From positions 1 to 55,551 of the forward strand of contig QLTU01000025.1 in assembly GCA_003268905.1 (NCBI GenBank): DNA of 55,551 nt, read 5' to 3'. The DNA is from Acidovorax defluvii (lineage in GTDB: Bacteria; Pseudomonadota; Gammaproteobacteria; Burkholderiales; Burkholderiaceae_C). The notes under the pieces were generated by a model that was given only the letters and a program-made list of their open reading frames with translations, searched no databases and had not been told where the DNA came from. Positions within the stretch are counted from its first letter, which is position 1. Every line of letters starts with the position of its first letter. The translations under genes were made by a program, and so were the position numbers. Positions 15,207 to 24,449 of the stretch are shown here, piece after piece.

Positions 15207-17358
15207 GCGGTTTGCCCTGCACTTCAAGCGCTTTCTGCTGCTGGCCTGCGGCCTCGACCACCGGCTGAAGCTATTCGGCGACTTCTACGATGGTCCCGAG
15301 TCGCTGGACTTCGTTTCCATGGGGTTCCAAGAGCGGTATTGCCGGTTCCTGCATGACGACGACGCCAGCACCATGATCGCGGGTGGCACCGAGCGTCCGG
15401 GATTCGAGGAATGGCTCTCCAGCATGAACGGCTACCTGCGCTCCGGTTCGCGGGTGCTCTGCAACTGGTACAGCCTGATGACCCCCCAGACGGCACCGGG
15501 GGCCTGCAAGGATGTGTACGGGAGCAGCCGCGAAGGTGTTCATTTCACGTCCAAGCCGCTCGCGCGGGTCGAGTGCGCCGTTGTCTACCGCGAGCTCGAC
15601 CAACTGTGCGTGGACGTGCGGGTGCAGAAGGACTCGTTTCGCAGCGACCGGATATTCAACTGCAAGGTGTCCCTGCTCAAGCTGCGGCGCTCGGACTGGT
15701 CGGGCGATGAGGTGCCGTTCCTGGTGCTGGATGCCGTTGATCCGGTTGACCTGCGCTGGTACATCCAGCACCGGGGAACGCGGGCGAGGCATCTGGAGTA
15801 CATCCGGTTCTTCAAGCGGGCGCTGAAGCTCATCGAGAGCGACCGTGCGTCCGAGGCCGGCGCGAGGGCCCAGCTGCTTCAGGCCTTGCGTGATGGCGGT
15901 GTCGGCGAAGTGGCAGAGCGGTCCACGCTGGTCGACCGCGCGGTGATTGCATGGCGTGCAGCGAACCGGGGCCAGGCGCTGCCGCAGTTCGACGGCGCCA
16001 GCCCCGCCGATGCCAAGGCCTGGAAGTCGCTTCTGGACCAAATGTTCGTGATGGCGGGCGACGGCAAGGAGGACACCCGCAAGGCTGACGCCGAGGCCTT
16101 GGCGCGGAGGCTGGGCTACGAGCCCCTGCGGCTGGTGCTCTCTGGCGATGCGAAGTACATGCTTTACGCAGCGCCCAAGGACGACGAATGCGACAACCGG
16201 CTGGAGCCCCACGCTTGGGTGTACCGGATCAGCCTGGAACGGGGCTCAGAGGGGTTTTCTGAGGTGCGACGCCGCTGGGAGATCCTGCCCGAGCGTGATG
16301 CCTCGGTCACCGTCTTGGCCCAGTGGCCCGATCCTCTGGGGTGGACGGCACGGCGTAGCCGGTTTGCCAGCATCGGCCGCAAGGCAAGCATCTTCGCAGT
16401 GGTGGAGGAATGGCGCGAGCATCTCGCTCCTTTCACCGCGCCCATGGACGAGGCTACCTTTGCCCACACCATCGCGCAGTGGCGGCGCTCCCGCGAAGGC
16501 ATGAAAAGCAATGGCTACGTGAGGGTGATGCAATTGGCCATCCCCTTTGCCGCCGTTCTGCATGAGGGGCTGGTGTGGTACCTGTGCGTTGGATCGACGC
16601 AGCCTCAGGTGTTGATGTCCCGCTTCGCGCCGAGTCAGAAGTCCGTGGAAGATTTCAAAGCCATCTTCGTGAAATCCTACGGGGACAAGAGCAGAGGCCG
16701 TGCGGTCTTCAATGGGAACCCTGATCACCCCGCATGGGGGCTCTTCACAGTCTCTGCCGCCGACTATCTCGACCATGACGGGGTGTTCGTGCACGATGAC
16801 ATGGGCGTTTCGGTCGAAAAACTCGCAGGGGGCTCCATCAGTCCGCTGTTGGGGGATTGGTTCGAAGCCTGGCGTAGTCGCTACCCCAAGTCGGCGCTGT
16901 GGACAGCACCGGGGGTGGTAGATCCAACCGGACGGCTGTCTCTCGACGCGATCCTGTCCATTGCCCTGCCAGAGGACTACCAGCCAGTGCGGGTGCGAGA
17001 GATCACCCTTCGGCCCCACGATGACCCGGACAACACCCCGCAGTACGGGCACTGGTTTGACCTGTCGCCTCTACCGGATGCCGACGCGGATGACGATGGC
17101 GCAGGGCGACCTGGAGCCTTTCGCGGCCATGGTGTGCTGGATGAGTTGATCAAGGGCCCCATATCGAGGGTGCGCGGAGGCTCCGGGTGGTCCAGCACAT
17201 CCTGGGATGCGATCAGCCCCTCCAAGGCCGTCGCCAAGCTCCAGCGAGAGCACCGCCATGTGGTGGCTGCAGCAAATCTGCCAGAGGCTCCCCAGCCGCC
17301 CGAGGGCTTCGAGCGCTGGTATGTCATGCGCGTGGTTGAGGAAGGCATTGCCGAATAA
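15127..17358 (+). CDS. Large AAA+-partner protein, C-terminal part
   Basis: This 743-codon frame overlaps the previous one by 80 bases and lacks its own ribosome site, so it is best read as the continuation. Around the G6 run the joined product would read VFRG then LDGSRIKFEDV. The region is globular with no transmembrane helix. It contains cysteine-poor alpha/beta stretches (YLCVGSTQPQVLMSRFAPS, VFNGNPDHPAWGLFTVSA) and an acidic loop DADADDDGAG near residue 655. No nuclease, helicase or protease motif can be picked out. The G6 run could be a sequencing or assembly error, a disabling mutation, a phase-variable switch or a programmed shift. Confidence 0.7.
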   Translation: MGFSGGLDGSRIKFEDVAYTDHLRKHERFALHFKRFLLLACGLDHRLKLFGDFYDGPESLDFVSMGFQERYCRFLHDDDASTMIAGGTERPGFEEWLSSMNGYLRSGSRVLCNWYSLMTPQTAPGACKDVYGSSREGVHFTSKPLARVECAVVYRELDQLCVDVRVQKDSFRSDRIFNCKVSLLKLRRSDWSGDEVPFLVLDAVDPVDLRWYIQHRGTRARHLEYIRFFKRALKLIESDRASEAGARAQLLQALRDGGVGEVAERSTLVDRAVIAWRAANRGQALPQFDGASPADAKAWKSLLDQMFVMAGDGKEDTRKADAEALARRLGYEPLRLVLSGDAKYMLYAAPKDDECDNRLEPHAWVYRISLERGSEGFSEVRRRWEILPERDASVTVLAQWPDPLGWTARRSRFASIGRKASIFAVVEEWREHLAPFTAPMDEATFAHTIAQWRRSREGMKSNGYVRVMQLAIPFAAVLHEGLVWYLCVGSTQPQVLMSRFAPSQKSVEDFKAIFVKSYGDKSRGRAVFNGNPDHPAWGLFTVSAADYLDHDGVFVHDDMGVSVEKLAGGSISPLLGDWFEAWRSRYPKSALWTAPGVVDPTGRLSLDAILSIALPEDYQPVRVREITLRPHDDPDNTPQYGHWFDLSPLPDADADDDGAGRPGAFRGHGVLDELIKGPISRVRGGSGWSSTSWDAISPSKAVAKLQREHRHVVAAANLPEAPQPPEGFERWYVMRVVEEGIAE

Positions 17359-17497
17359 GTCTGGTCTATGTCTTGAAGCGGTGCGAAGCGCCCAGTTCTA
17401 TTGAGACGGTCTGGGGACTGCGCTCAATGCCACTTGGTGAAACAAAATTGGTGCTTCTCGCTCAAATGAGACACAATGAATGCTCAAAGGATAAGCC

Positions 17498-18100
17498 ATG
17501 ACCAAGCCAACGTTGAATGAACCCACTACCCAGCGTAAGTCCCAGACCATGACGCTGGAAAAGCGTGCAATGACTGTGGTAGTTGTCCGCAAAGCGAACG
17601 TGGAGGGTGACCTCCGTGCGAAGTTTGGCACCAAGAATGTACTCCCCACATCGGTCGTGGTTATGGAGGAAAAGGACTACTTCGTGCACGCTTTCCAGGC
17701 AGACCTGATGCAGGTAGCCACTACCGTGAAGAGAGGTGTACCAGCTGATCAGATGGTTTTCATCACGAACAAAATGGGATGGTCTCAGGACAAGTCTGTC
17801 GCTGCACTCGGGCTTAGCCGCGCCACTTTTGGGCGAAAGGTTGCCAGCAAAGGGACCCTTTCCCCGGAGGCGTCTTCGCGGGTGTTTGGCTTGCGTCGTC
17901 TCATTGGTCAGGTCGAGGCCATGGTTCGGGAGTCTGGCAATCCCGAGGGGTTTGATGCCGCCGCGTGGGTGGGCGATTGGCTGGAGCGTCCTCAGCCTGC
18001 TTTGGGCGGGAAAACGCCATCGAGCTTCATGGACACGGCAGAGGGCCAGCAGTTGGTCATGCAGGTTCTGGCCCAGGCCCAAGCCGGGGCTTACGCATGA
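17498..18100 (+). CDS. Xre/ParS-MbcA family antitoxin
   Basis: This is a 200-residue protein with a good ribosome site (AAAGGA) before ATG 17498. The middle has an HTH-like unit (WSQDKSVAALGLSRATFGRKV). The C-terminal half has the toxin-binding DUF2384-type pattern: a leucine-rich helix around RVFGLRRLIGQVEAMV, then GFDAAAWVGDWLERPQPALGGK and PSSFMDTAEGQQLVMQVLAQ. That ending is diagnostic of antitoxins paired with RES toxins. It represses its own operon in known cases. Its stop overlaps the toxin start (ATGA). Confidence 0.88.
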   Translation: MTKPTLNEPTTQRKSQTMTLEKRAMTVVVVRKANVEGDLRAKFGTKNVLPTSVVVMEEKDYFVHAFQADLMQVATTVKRGVPADQMVFITNKMGWSQDKSVAALGLSRATFGRKVASKGTLSPEASSRVFGLRRLIGQVEAMVRESGNPEGFDAAAWVGDWLERPQPALGGKTPSSFMDTAEGQQLVMQVLAQAQAGAYA

Positions 18101-18579
18101 AGGCCGTGTTCCTGTGGAGGATCGCCACTGACCATGCCAATTACGATGCCCACGACTTGGCTGGTAAAGGCGCTGCGATTTCTGGCGGGCGCTGGAATCG
18201 CGTCAACCAGCCTGTAACGTACACCTCCACCAGTATTGCCCTAGCGGCCTTGGAGACCATCGTTCACCTTGACGTTGGGGCTCTACCACTCAACCGCTAC
18301 CTGGTGGAAGTGACGGTTCCAATGGCCGTGTGGGACGCGCGCCGGATCGACATGGCCAGCACCATGCCAGTGGGATGGGATGCACGCCCTTCGAGCATGA
18401 CTTCGCATGACGTGGGGGATGCGTGGCTCATTGGGCTTTCCACTGCCCTGTACCAAGTTCCATCGGTGGTGGTGGGTGAAGAGTACAACGTCCTCATCAA
18501 CCCGAAACACCCGGACGCCAGCAAAATCTCGGCCCGCAAGATCCGGCCGTGGCACTACGATCCGCGCTTGCGCGCCTGA
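18097..18579 (+). CDS. RES-family toxin (NAD+-degrading type)
   Basis: This 160-residue protein starts at ATG 18097 within the antitoxin stop. The RES signature residues are visible: R near the start (FLWRIA), GGRWN, YTSTSIALAALETIVHL containing the catalytic-type glutamate, and a conserved late serine/asparagine segment (EYNVLINPKHPDASKI). Known RES toxins deplete NAD+ and are structurally related to ADP-ribosyltransferases. All key residues look present. With the upstream antitoxin it forms a complete type II addiction module. The next gene is convergent, 34 bases away. Confidence 0.88.
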   Translation: MKAVFLWRIATDHANYDAHDLAGKGAAISGGRWNRVNQPVTYTSTSIALAALETIVHLDVGALPLNRYLVEVTVPMAVWDARRIDMASTMPVGWDARPSSMTSHDVGDAWLIGLSTALYQVPSVVVGEEYNVLINPKHPDASKISARKIRPWHYDPRLRA

Positions 18580-18613
18580 ATGGCGAGGGAAGCGGCCTGG
18601 GACACCGCGTCTG

Positions 18614-19447
18614 TCAGATCGTCTTCACGGTGCCGCCCTTGGCGCTCACGAAGAAAGTGCCCTTGAACCCGAGCAGGCGCAGTAGGTACTCGCGGATGAG
18701 GTCGTTCGCAGCATCGTATTGAAGCTTCTGCTGTGGATGCGTCAGGGTTGCCACGCCCGTGTGAATCACCTCGTTCCTGAGGCCAACGAGCGCTTGCAGG
18801 TTGGGCGCCATGCCCACTGCGCCAAACATCAGGATCATCATGTCTTTGAAGCCGATTTGGGCTTTCGTCACCGGGTCAATGAACTTCCCACCTTTGAAGG
18901 TGTACTGCTGCTGCATCCCGTAGGTTTGCTTCATGTTCTCCAACAGAACAAACATGAAAACCAACTTGCATTCCATAGGGAGGCCTGGGCGAGCTGCCTG
19001 GAGCATGTAGTCGATGGCCACTCGCAGGCTTCGCGCGTTCTCCAGCGCCTTGAATGCAGGGTAGGTCTGGTCCACGAATTCACGAATAGCGGCTCCATCC
19101 GCTCGCTCTATGACTGAATCAGTGTATTGCCCCGCGCGGTTGATGCTTTGCAGCAAGCTGGGCCCAGAACCATCGGGATAGTCATGTCCGTAGCTTGCGA
19201 CTTGTGATTGCGTTGCGAAGGAAAGGAGCCAACAGATGCGCTCAACCGCTTCAAGGATTGCATCCTTCTGTGTCGGCGGCACGTTCTCGACGAGCACATT
19301 GGCCTCTTGGGTGGACTTCGTGCGCATGACGAACTTTTGTCCATCACATGTGAACGTCACTGTGTCGCGGATCGACTTCTCCCCCTCGTGGGTGAATGTT
19401 TCGCCACCGATTGTGGAGTTCATGACAAAAGCGCGTAGGTTGGACAT
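18614..19447 (-). CDS. Unknown 277-residue protein with HEPN-like motif
   Basis: An N-terminal beta-rich domain (residues 1-75; VTFTCDGQKFVMRT) is followed by a long helical domain. Near residue 225 the sequence LVGLRNEVIHTGVATL contains R-N-x3-H, the HEPN R-x4-H motif, at the position after several helices expected for that fold. HEPN proteins of this sort are often RNases in defence or abortive-infection loci. It is divergent from the XRE regulator at 19544 and shares a 96-base promoter region with it. The fold is inferred from pattern only. Confidence 0.6.
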   Translation of the reverse strand: MSNLRAFVMNSTIGGETFTHEGEKSIRDTVTFTCDGQKFVMRTKSTQEANVLVENVPPTQKDAILEAVERICWLLSFATQSQVASYGHDYPDGSGPSLLQSINRAGQYTDSVIERADGAAIREFVDQTYPAFKALENARSLRVAIDYMLQAARPGLPMECKLVFMFVLLENMKQTYGMQQQYTFKGGKFIDPVTKAQIGFKDMMILMFGAVGMAPNLQALVGLRNEVIHTGVATLTHPQQKLQYDAANDLIREYLLRLLGFKGTFFVSAKGGTVKTI

Positions 19448-19543
19448 TGCTTGTTCTTTCGAGGTGTGACGGCTGGGATTCTGCCCGAACGAATGCGTAC
19501 TAATTATGCTACTATCACTAATAAATTAGCGAAAGCATTGAAA

Positions 19544-20236
19544 ATGGAAGATCAACCCAATACCAGAGGCGCGGAGCTGAGTGCAATTCGACTTGCGAAT
19601 TTGAAGATCCTGAAAGAAGGTATGACGCAGCAAGAGTTTGGAATGATGGTCGGATTTTCACAATCCGCAATTGCGCAGTTCCTGACCGGAAGGATGCTGA
19701 TGAGTCGTTCGTCCTGCGAGCGCGTGGAGAAGGTCCTCAATCTCGCGAACGGCACCATGGATAAGGAGGGCGGTGTATCACCGTCAATGGTGCAGGAGTT
19801 TTTGACGCGGATGCATGCACAAGATTCAAGTTCGGAAGCGGCGACTGCAAAAGCCCCAATCCAGGCGAAAACTCTGCCCTTCACGGTTCTTCCCGCAACG
19901 GCAATGCACTACGTTTTGCTCGACTCTCTGGCCAAGCTGCTCGCGTCAGGCCAAGTCGGCGATGACCAGTGCAGAAAATTGCTCACCAAGTTCACTCTGA
20001 TGCGCGCGGGAAGGAATGGACAGCGGGATGCAGAGGTGGATGGAATCCTCGCGCGGCTGGCCATCAATGAATTCCGCGTCGTCTACACGGGCGAGGGCCA
20101 GCAAGAGGAGGCTGTCAACCGGCTGAATGATGAGTTCGATCCAGCTTTTGCATCCTCCGTAAGCCGCTATTTGGTGGATGCAAGCCAGATGCCCGAAGAG
20201 ATGAGGCGCGAATTTTGCAAGTTGGTGGGATCGTGA
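19544..20236 (+). CDS. XRE-family helix-turn-helix regulator (230 aa)
   Basis: The frame is open from 19451; ATG 19544 gives the natural HTH start. Residues 12-60 form the HTH (LKILKEGMTQQEFGMMVGFSQ, reading through IAQFLTGRMLM). A linker follows and then a helical C-terminal domain (residues 105-225) with FTLMRAGRNGQRDAEVDGIL. There is no S24 peptidase motif, so this is not a CI/LexA-type repressor. It overlaps the next gene by four bases (GTGA), so it heads an operon of at least three genes that was broken by the IS21-like insertion. Confidence 0.7.
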   Translation: MEDQPNTRGAELSAIRLANLKILKEGMTQQEFGMMVGFSQSAIAQFLTGRMLMSRSSCERVEKVLNLANGTMDKEGGVSPSMVQEFLTRMHAQDSSSEAATAKAPIQAKTLPFTVLPATAMHYVLLDSLAKLLASGQVGDDQCRKLLTKFTLMRAGRNGQRDAEVDGILARLAINEFRVVYTGEGQQEEAVNRLNDEFDPAFASSVSRYLVDASQMPEEMRREFCKLVGS

Positions 20237-20656
20237 GGGTGCCGCAACCCCGCATCGATGTGACGGTTGTGAAAGACTCCAGTGACGCCTTGGTAGCGGC
20301 GCGGAGCGCGCTTTTGCAGGTGGATCTGATAGCAACAGTCGTGGACGTGTCGGCCGCGAGCGACCCCTCGGGCGTGAAAACCAAAATCACTTTGTCTGAA
20401 ATCACCGATGGGCCCAACGGTGGCCAGCGTGGGGCTCGCACGCTCATGGTGATGGAAATGTTGGCGCCGATTCAAAATTGAGCCACCGTGCCGATTGAAT
20501 TTTGAGCCAGGGCTAATGGCCAACCTGTGAAGGTCGGCTGTGGATAAGTGTAGTGCCTTGGGTCGGTTTTGGTCTCCTTGGTGATCGAGCTCGGTGGTCG
20601 TCCGTTGAGGGCAAGCCGCGCAGGGCGAAGCCCGTAGCGGCTTGCCCTTGAACCGC

Positions 20657-21442
20657 TCAGAACGGCTCAGCCTTCTTGGCCTGTTCGCGTGCCTTGATGC
20701 GTTTCTTGGCCACGGCTGTGCTGTGCATGAACCTGTGGGACTCGTTGCCCGTCTCGACGATGTGGCAGTGGTGCGTGAGTCGATCCAGCAGTGCCGTGGT
20801 CATCTTGGCGTCGCCGAACACGCTGGACCATTCCTTGAAGTCCAGGTTGGTGGTGATCATCACGCTGGTCTGCTCGTAGAGCTTGCTCAGCAGGTGGAAC
20901 AGCAAGGCGCCGCCTGCCTGGCTGAAGGGCAGGTAGCCCAGCTCATCAAGGATGACCAGGTCCATGCGCTGCAAGCTCGCTGCGATGCGGCCTGCCTTGC
21001 CTTGGGCCTTCTCCTGCTCCAGTGCGTTGACCAGATCCACCGTGGAGTAAAACCGCACGCGTGAGCCATGGCGCGTGATGCCCGCCACGCCGATGGCCGT
21101 GGCCAGATGCGTCTTGCCCGTGCCGGGGCCACCCACTAGCACCACGTTGTGCGCCTGCTCGGTGAACGCCATGCTGGCCAACTGCTCGATGAGCTTTTTG
21201 TCCACGGGCGAGCATTCGAAGTCGAAGCCCGCCAGGTCGCGGTGCACGGGGAACTTCGCCGTGTGCATCTGGTAGCTCACTGAGCGCATGGCCCTGTCCG
21301 TGACTTCCGCTTGCAGCAGGTGCTCCAGCAGCCAGCGCGAGCTCTCCAGCGTGGCGTGGCCGCCTTGCTTGACCAGGTCCTCCCAGGCCCCGGCCATGCC
21401 GTACAGGCGCAGCTCTTTGAACTCCTTGTCCAGCTCACGCAT
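20657..21442 (-). CDS. istB: IS21-family helper ATPase IstB
   Basis: This 261-residue AAA+ helper of IS21 transposition starts at ATG 21442, overlapping the istA stop (ATGCGTGA). Walker A is [11 protein letters not shown], Walker B is [10 protein letters not shown], and sensor 1 is [11 protein letters not shown]. The C-terminus is basic ([13 protein letters not shown]). IstB assembles on DNA and presents target sites to the IstA transposase. Length and motifs are complete. Confidence 0.93.
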   Translation of the reverse strand: MRELDKEFKELRLYGMAGAWEDLVKQGGHATLESSRWLLEHLLQAEVTDRAMRSVSYQMHTAKFPVHRDLAGFDFECSPVDKKLIEQLASMAFTEQAHNVVLVGGPGTGKTHLATAIGVAGITRHGSRVRFYSTVDLVNALEQEKAQGKAGRIAASLQRMDLVILDELGYLPFSQAGGALLFHLLSKLYEQTSVMITTNLDFKEWSSVFGDAKMTTALLDRLTHHCHIVETGNESHRFMHSTAVAKKRIKAREQAKKAEPF

Positions 21443-22961
21443 GATCGGCCTCCTGCATGTCGCTGCCAGCGCGCAGGCTGTCATAGCGCGCCGTGTCGGC
21501 CAGGGGTGTCTGGCTCACTTGCAGGTTGGTCGCAACCGTCTCGGGCAGGGGCTGCGCTTGCAGGCGGCCGAGCACGTTGATGACGTGCTCGGTGCTCACC
21601 CGCCCCGATGGCGGCGCACTCTCCAGGGCCAACTCCACCGCCACCAGCACGGCGTCCAGCCCTTGCTTGGGCACCTCGGCCAGTACCTGCGCCATCACCC
21701 TGTCGCCCCCCTCCTGGTGCAGCAAGCCTTTGCGCATGCGCTGCAATGGCTCGGGCAGGTCTGCAAAGGGCGCGCCGTTGCGCAGCGCGCCCGGCTTGCG
21801 CTCGATCAGCGGCACGTAATGCTGCCAGTCGTAGCGGGTCTGGTTGCGATCGCTCAGGCGCTCGTGCGTGGCCACCATAGCATCGCCGGCCACCACCACG
21901 ATCTGCGCCGGGTACAGGTGTGTGCTGACCATTTGCCCCGCCCATTCGCAGGGCACCGAGTAGCGGTTGCGCGCCACCGTCACCAGGCAGGTGCTGCTCA
22001 CCTTGGCCGGGTTCTCAACATAGCCATCAAAGGCCACCGGCATCGGCATCAGGTGGCTTTGCTCCAGCTCCAGCATCTCGGCGATGCTGAACGCTTTGTG
22101 CTGCGGGTGGCGCAGCTCTCGCCACAGAGCCCGGCAGCGCTCGCCCAGCCACGCATTGAGCTCGGTAAAGCTGCCAAAGCGCCGTTGCCCCGCCTCCACC
22201 CAGATGCGACGGCGGCTGTCTTGCACATCCTTCTCCACGCGCCCCTTCTCCCAGCCGCTGGCACGGTTGCAAAAATCAGGGTCGAACAGATAGTGCGCGC
22301 ACATGGCTGCAAAGCGCGCATTGACCACGCGGCCTTTGCCCTTCTTGACTTTGTCGACCGCCGTCTTCATGTTGTCGTAGATGCCACGGCGTGCCACGCC
22401 ACCCAGCGCTGCAAAGCTGCGGGTGTGCGCATCGAACAGCATCTCGTGGCCTTGGCTGGGGTAGGCCACCAGCCAGAAGGCCCCACTGGCACACAGCTTC
22501 ATGTGCGAGACCTGCATGCGGTAGTACACCCCGCCCACCAGCAAACCGTCTTCGCTCCAGTCGAACTGGAAGGCCTCGCCAAGCTCGAAGGTCAATGGCA
22601 CGAAGGCCTTGCAGGCCGCCTGTTGGCCTTCACCTTGGCGCCACTTGCGGATGAAGTCCGTCACCCGCGTGTAGCCACCTTCGTAGCCCGCTGCCTTGAT
22701 CTGCGTGAACAAGGCCTTGGCCGTGCGCCGCTCCTTCTTGGGCCGCTTGGCATCGGCCTTCAAGGCTTGCTTGAGCTCCGCCTCGTGCGCCGACAGCTTG
22801 GTCGCCTTCGCCGCCTCCCGGCGGTACTTGGGCTCGACCGGCTGCGCCTCGTCCAGCCACTTGGCCACCGTGTTGCGCGACAGGCCCGTGGCCCTCGATA
22901 TCTCCCGCTTCGTCTTCTTGTCCCGGCGGTGCATCCGCCGTATCTTGCCAATCATGTCCAT
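21435..22961 (-). CDS. istA: IS21-family transposase IstA
   Basis: This is a DDE transposase of 508 residues. ATG 22961 has a GAGGG site eight bases upstream; the frame is open to 22994. The N-terminal HTH reads [21 protein letters not shown]. The catalytic core begins with [12 protein letters not shown] (first Asp), then [11 protein letters not shown] (second Asp), and the Glu lies in the region after [26 protein letters not shown]-like C-terminal beta-barrel part follows ([10 protein letters not shown]). It is intact and overlaps istB. Confidence 0.93.
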   Translation of the reverse strand: MDMIGKIRRMHRRDKKTKREISRATGLSRNTVAKWLDEAQPVEPKYRREAAKATKLSAHEAELKQALKADAKRPKKERRTAKALFTQIKAAGYEGGYTRVTDFIRKWRQGEGQQAACKAFVPLTFELGEAFQFDWSEDGLLVGGVYYRMQVSHMKLCASGAFWLVAYPSQGHEMLFDAHTRSFAALGGVARRGIYDNMKTAVDKVKKGKGRVVNARFAAMCAHYLFDPDFCNRASGWEKGRVEKDVQDSRRRIWVEAGQRRFGSFTELNAWLGERCRALWRELRHPQHKAFSIAEMLELEQSHLMPMPVAFDGYVENPAKVSSTCLVTVARNRYSVPCEWAGQMVSTHLYPAQIVVVAGDAMVATHERLSDRNQTRYDWQHYVPLIERKPGALRNGAPFADLPEPLQRMRKGLLHQEGGDRVMAQVLAEVPKQGLDAVLVAVELALESAPPSGRVSTEHVINVLGRLQAQPLPETVATNLQVSQTPLADTARYDSLRAGSDMQEADHA

Positions 22962-23127
22962 GGTGATCACCCTCTTCATTCCCTTGCTGCACAAAACAGC
23001 AGGGTAGGTAAAACACCTGGCTCAGTTTTAGGTCGGCATCACACCAAAAAGTGGCTCAGTTTTCGGTCGGCGTCAACAATGGAAACCTACCAAGCGGTGT
23101 GCATGCTCATCAAGCACGCGGAAAACA

Positions 23128-23520
23128 ATGAACGCACCTGAAGCAAGCGCACAAGCCACTTTGTCAGACACATTGAAGCTGCTAGAGGAGGTGTCCACGT
23201 ACCTCAAGCGACTTCCGCATGTCCCAGTCACGGCCCAATTGGTGCGCAAGATCGATGCGCACCTTGAGAGCCCCGAAACCATCTCCGCACGCCGACTGGC
23301 CACCGAGCACGAGCGTGCTCAAGGGGCTCGAAGCGCGGTGTTTTTTGACGCTCTCGGGGTTCCGTTGGTCGAGCTGGAGGTGTACGCAGATCGAGTGACG
23401 ATCCAAATCACCCCACTGGAGCACTTCCGCTCAGTGGCTATTGCACGCCTGCAGACAAGGGATGTGCTGGAGTTGCCGCTGGTGCCGCTTCGCGAGAGGC
23501 GCCGGGGCGGGCTGGTTTGA
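23128..23520 (+). CDS. Unknown 130-residue protein, last gene of the interrupted operon
   Basis: ATG 23128 lies inside the end of the IS-split gene. An N-terminal helix pair (LSDTLKLLEEVSTYLKRL) leads to a beta-rich C-terminal half with VFFDALGVPLVELEVYADRV and TIQITPLEH. The product ends in a basic RRRGG tail. Expression is probably affected by the upstream insertion unless the IS supplies a promoter. No family is recognised. Confidence 0.6.
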   Translation: MNAPEASAQATLSDTLKLLEEVSTYLKRLPHVPVTAQLVRKIDAHLESPETISARRLATEHERAQGARSAVFFDALGVPLVELEVYADRVTIQITPLEHFRSVAIARLQTRDVLELPLVPLRERRRGGLV

Positions 23521-23763
23521 GAGATCTGCAGCATACCGCGTGCATTTCATGAGCAATCCAAAATGCTCAGGAGACCTCGCCAGCATTAAATAGTCTGCTA
23601 TAAAAATCCGTATTTGGATTACATGCCCCGCCCCCAGCGCGGGCGCGCCGATGCTTGGGTTCGGGGTATCAAATCGCGAGTGCTTCGCACTACAAAAAGG
23701 ACGCACCTCGGGGGAGTAGGGCAGTGCGCTCAACCGCAAACATGCCCGCGCGCATACAATCAC

Positions 23764-23779
23764 TGTGATTATGTCCAGT
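23764..23779 (+). promoter_or_regulatory. LexA-box-like site at the umuD start
   Basis: CTGTGATTATGTCCAG fits the SOS box CTG-N10-CAG and matches CTGT-N8-ACAG with one mismatch. It overlaps the umuD start codon, which is unusually far downstream. A better box may lie in the 240 bases upstream, where AATCC-N6-GGATT (23605-23620) is another dyad. SOS control of umuDC is expected from the family. Confidence 0.4.
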
Positions 23780-24220
23780 ATTTTGCGCGCCGAGACCCCG
23801 ATTGCTGTCGAAAACGGCAATTTGGTCCTGCCCATGGCAGGCGGCAGCGTGCGAGGTGGCTTTCCCTCTCCGGCCGAGGACTTCCACGTTGATCGCCTGG
23901 ATCTGACGGCCATCTTGGTGACGCACCCCCAGGCAACTTTCCTTCTGCGGCTGCGGGGCGATTCGATGCGGGAGGCGGGCCTCTTCGATGGGGATCTACT
24001 GGTGGTCGACCGCGCGCTGAAGCCTGCGCACCAGGACGTGGTGGTTGCCGTGGTCGATGGTGAATTCACCTGCAAGTCGCTTTGGCTCAAATTTGGGCAC
24101 ATGAAGCTTGTGGCGGCGAACCCCACGTTCCCGGAAATCGTCCCGAAGGACGGCCAGACAGTCGAAATCTGGGGGGTCGTGACTGCTTCGATCAAGCGGC
24201 TTCGCGGGGGCGGGAGGTGA
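23771..24220 (+). CDS. umuD: UmuD-like S24 peptidase, translesion polymerase subunit
   Basis: This is a 149-residue protein (start ATG 23771). The self-cleavage region reads VRGGFPSPAEDF, equivalent to the Cys-Gly/FPSPA site of UmuD with Gly in place of Cys. The catalytic serine is in RGDSMREAG and the lysine in GEFTCKSLW. On SOS induction RecA would stimulate cleavage, and the product would join UmuC as error-prone polymerase V. It is 7 bases from umuC. With umuC broken by the Tn554-like element, UmuD here has no intact cognate partner in the window. Confidence 0.88.
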   Translation: MSSILRAETPIAVENGNLVLPMAGGSVRGGFPSPAEDFHVDRLDLTAILVTHPQATFLLRLRGDSMREAGLFDGDLLVVDRALKPAHQDVVVAVVDGEFTCKSLWLKFGHMKLVAANPTFPEIVPKDGQTVEIWGVVTASIKRLRGGGR

Positions 24221-24227
24221 GGTGGCC

Positions 24228-24350
24228 ATGTTCGCGCTTTTCGATGCATCGAACTTCTACGCGTCGGTAGAACAGAACTTTCGCCCCTCCCTGAAAGGCC
24301 GACCTCTGGTCGTACTTTCGAATAATGATCTTACGGATCAGGTTTGTTAG
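24228..24350 (+). pseudogene. umuC: umuC 5' fragment, truncated by the Tn554-like element
   Basis: ATG 24228 begins MFALFDASNFYASVEQNF, the UmuC/Y-family start with the metal-binding Asp. It runs through VVLSNND (24320s) and then into six foreign codons and a stop at 24348. The missing continuation (GCAIARSEEAK) is found at 36095. The break falls exactly after the NND codons AATAATGAT (24321-24329). Confidence 0.9.
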
Positions 24351-24449
24351 TAGGATGCATCATGTCTTCCGGACCCCTGGTATTTGGATTCATCGTCTCT
24401 TTGAGACGAGTAGCAGGTGGGGGTTTGGGGGAGGAAATGGAGCGCAATG

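Larger units (their letters stand above)
20459..23078 (-). mobile_element. IS21-family insertion sequence, complete, 2.6 kb
   Basis: The ends are TGTTGGCGCCGA (20459) and, inverted, TGTTGACGCCGACC (ending 23078). Each end has a second internal copy of the GCCGA-N-AAAA-TGAGCCA repeat, the multiple-binding-site ends typical of this family. The 7-bp direct duplication ATGGAAA flanks it (20452-20458 and 23079-23085). Both istA and istB look intact, so it is probably young and potentially active. It splits a three-gene operon. Confidence 0.93.
20233..23141 (+). pseudogene. Small gene interrupted by an IS21-family element
   Basis: The 5' part (GTG 20233 to 20458) and the 3' part (23079 to 23141) join in frame if the IS and one copy of its 7-bp target duplication (ATGGAAA) are removed. 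The restored protein is about 94 residues, reading LMVMETYQAVCMLIKHAEN across the join. It would end inside the start of the next gene (stop at 23139-23141, next ATG at 23128), the normal tight spacing of this operon. The 5' piece alone gives an 82-residue product with a foreign tail. Function unknown. Confidence 0.75.

Noticed and set aside
21288..23141. 617-codon plus-strand open frame
   Set aside because: It lies wholly antisense to istA/istB, has no family pattern and is rich in His/Arg/Leu as expected for a shadow of a GC-rich gene.
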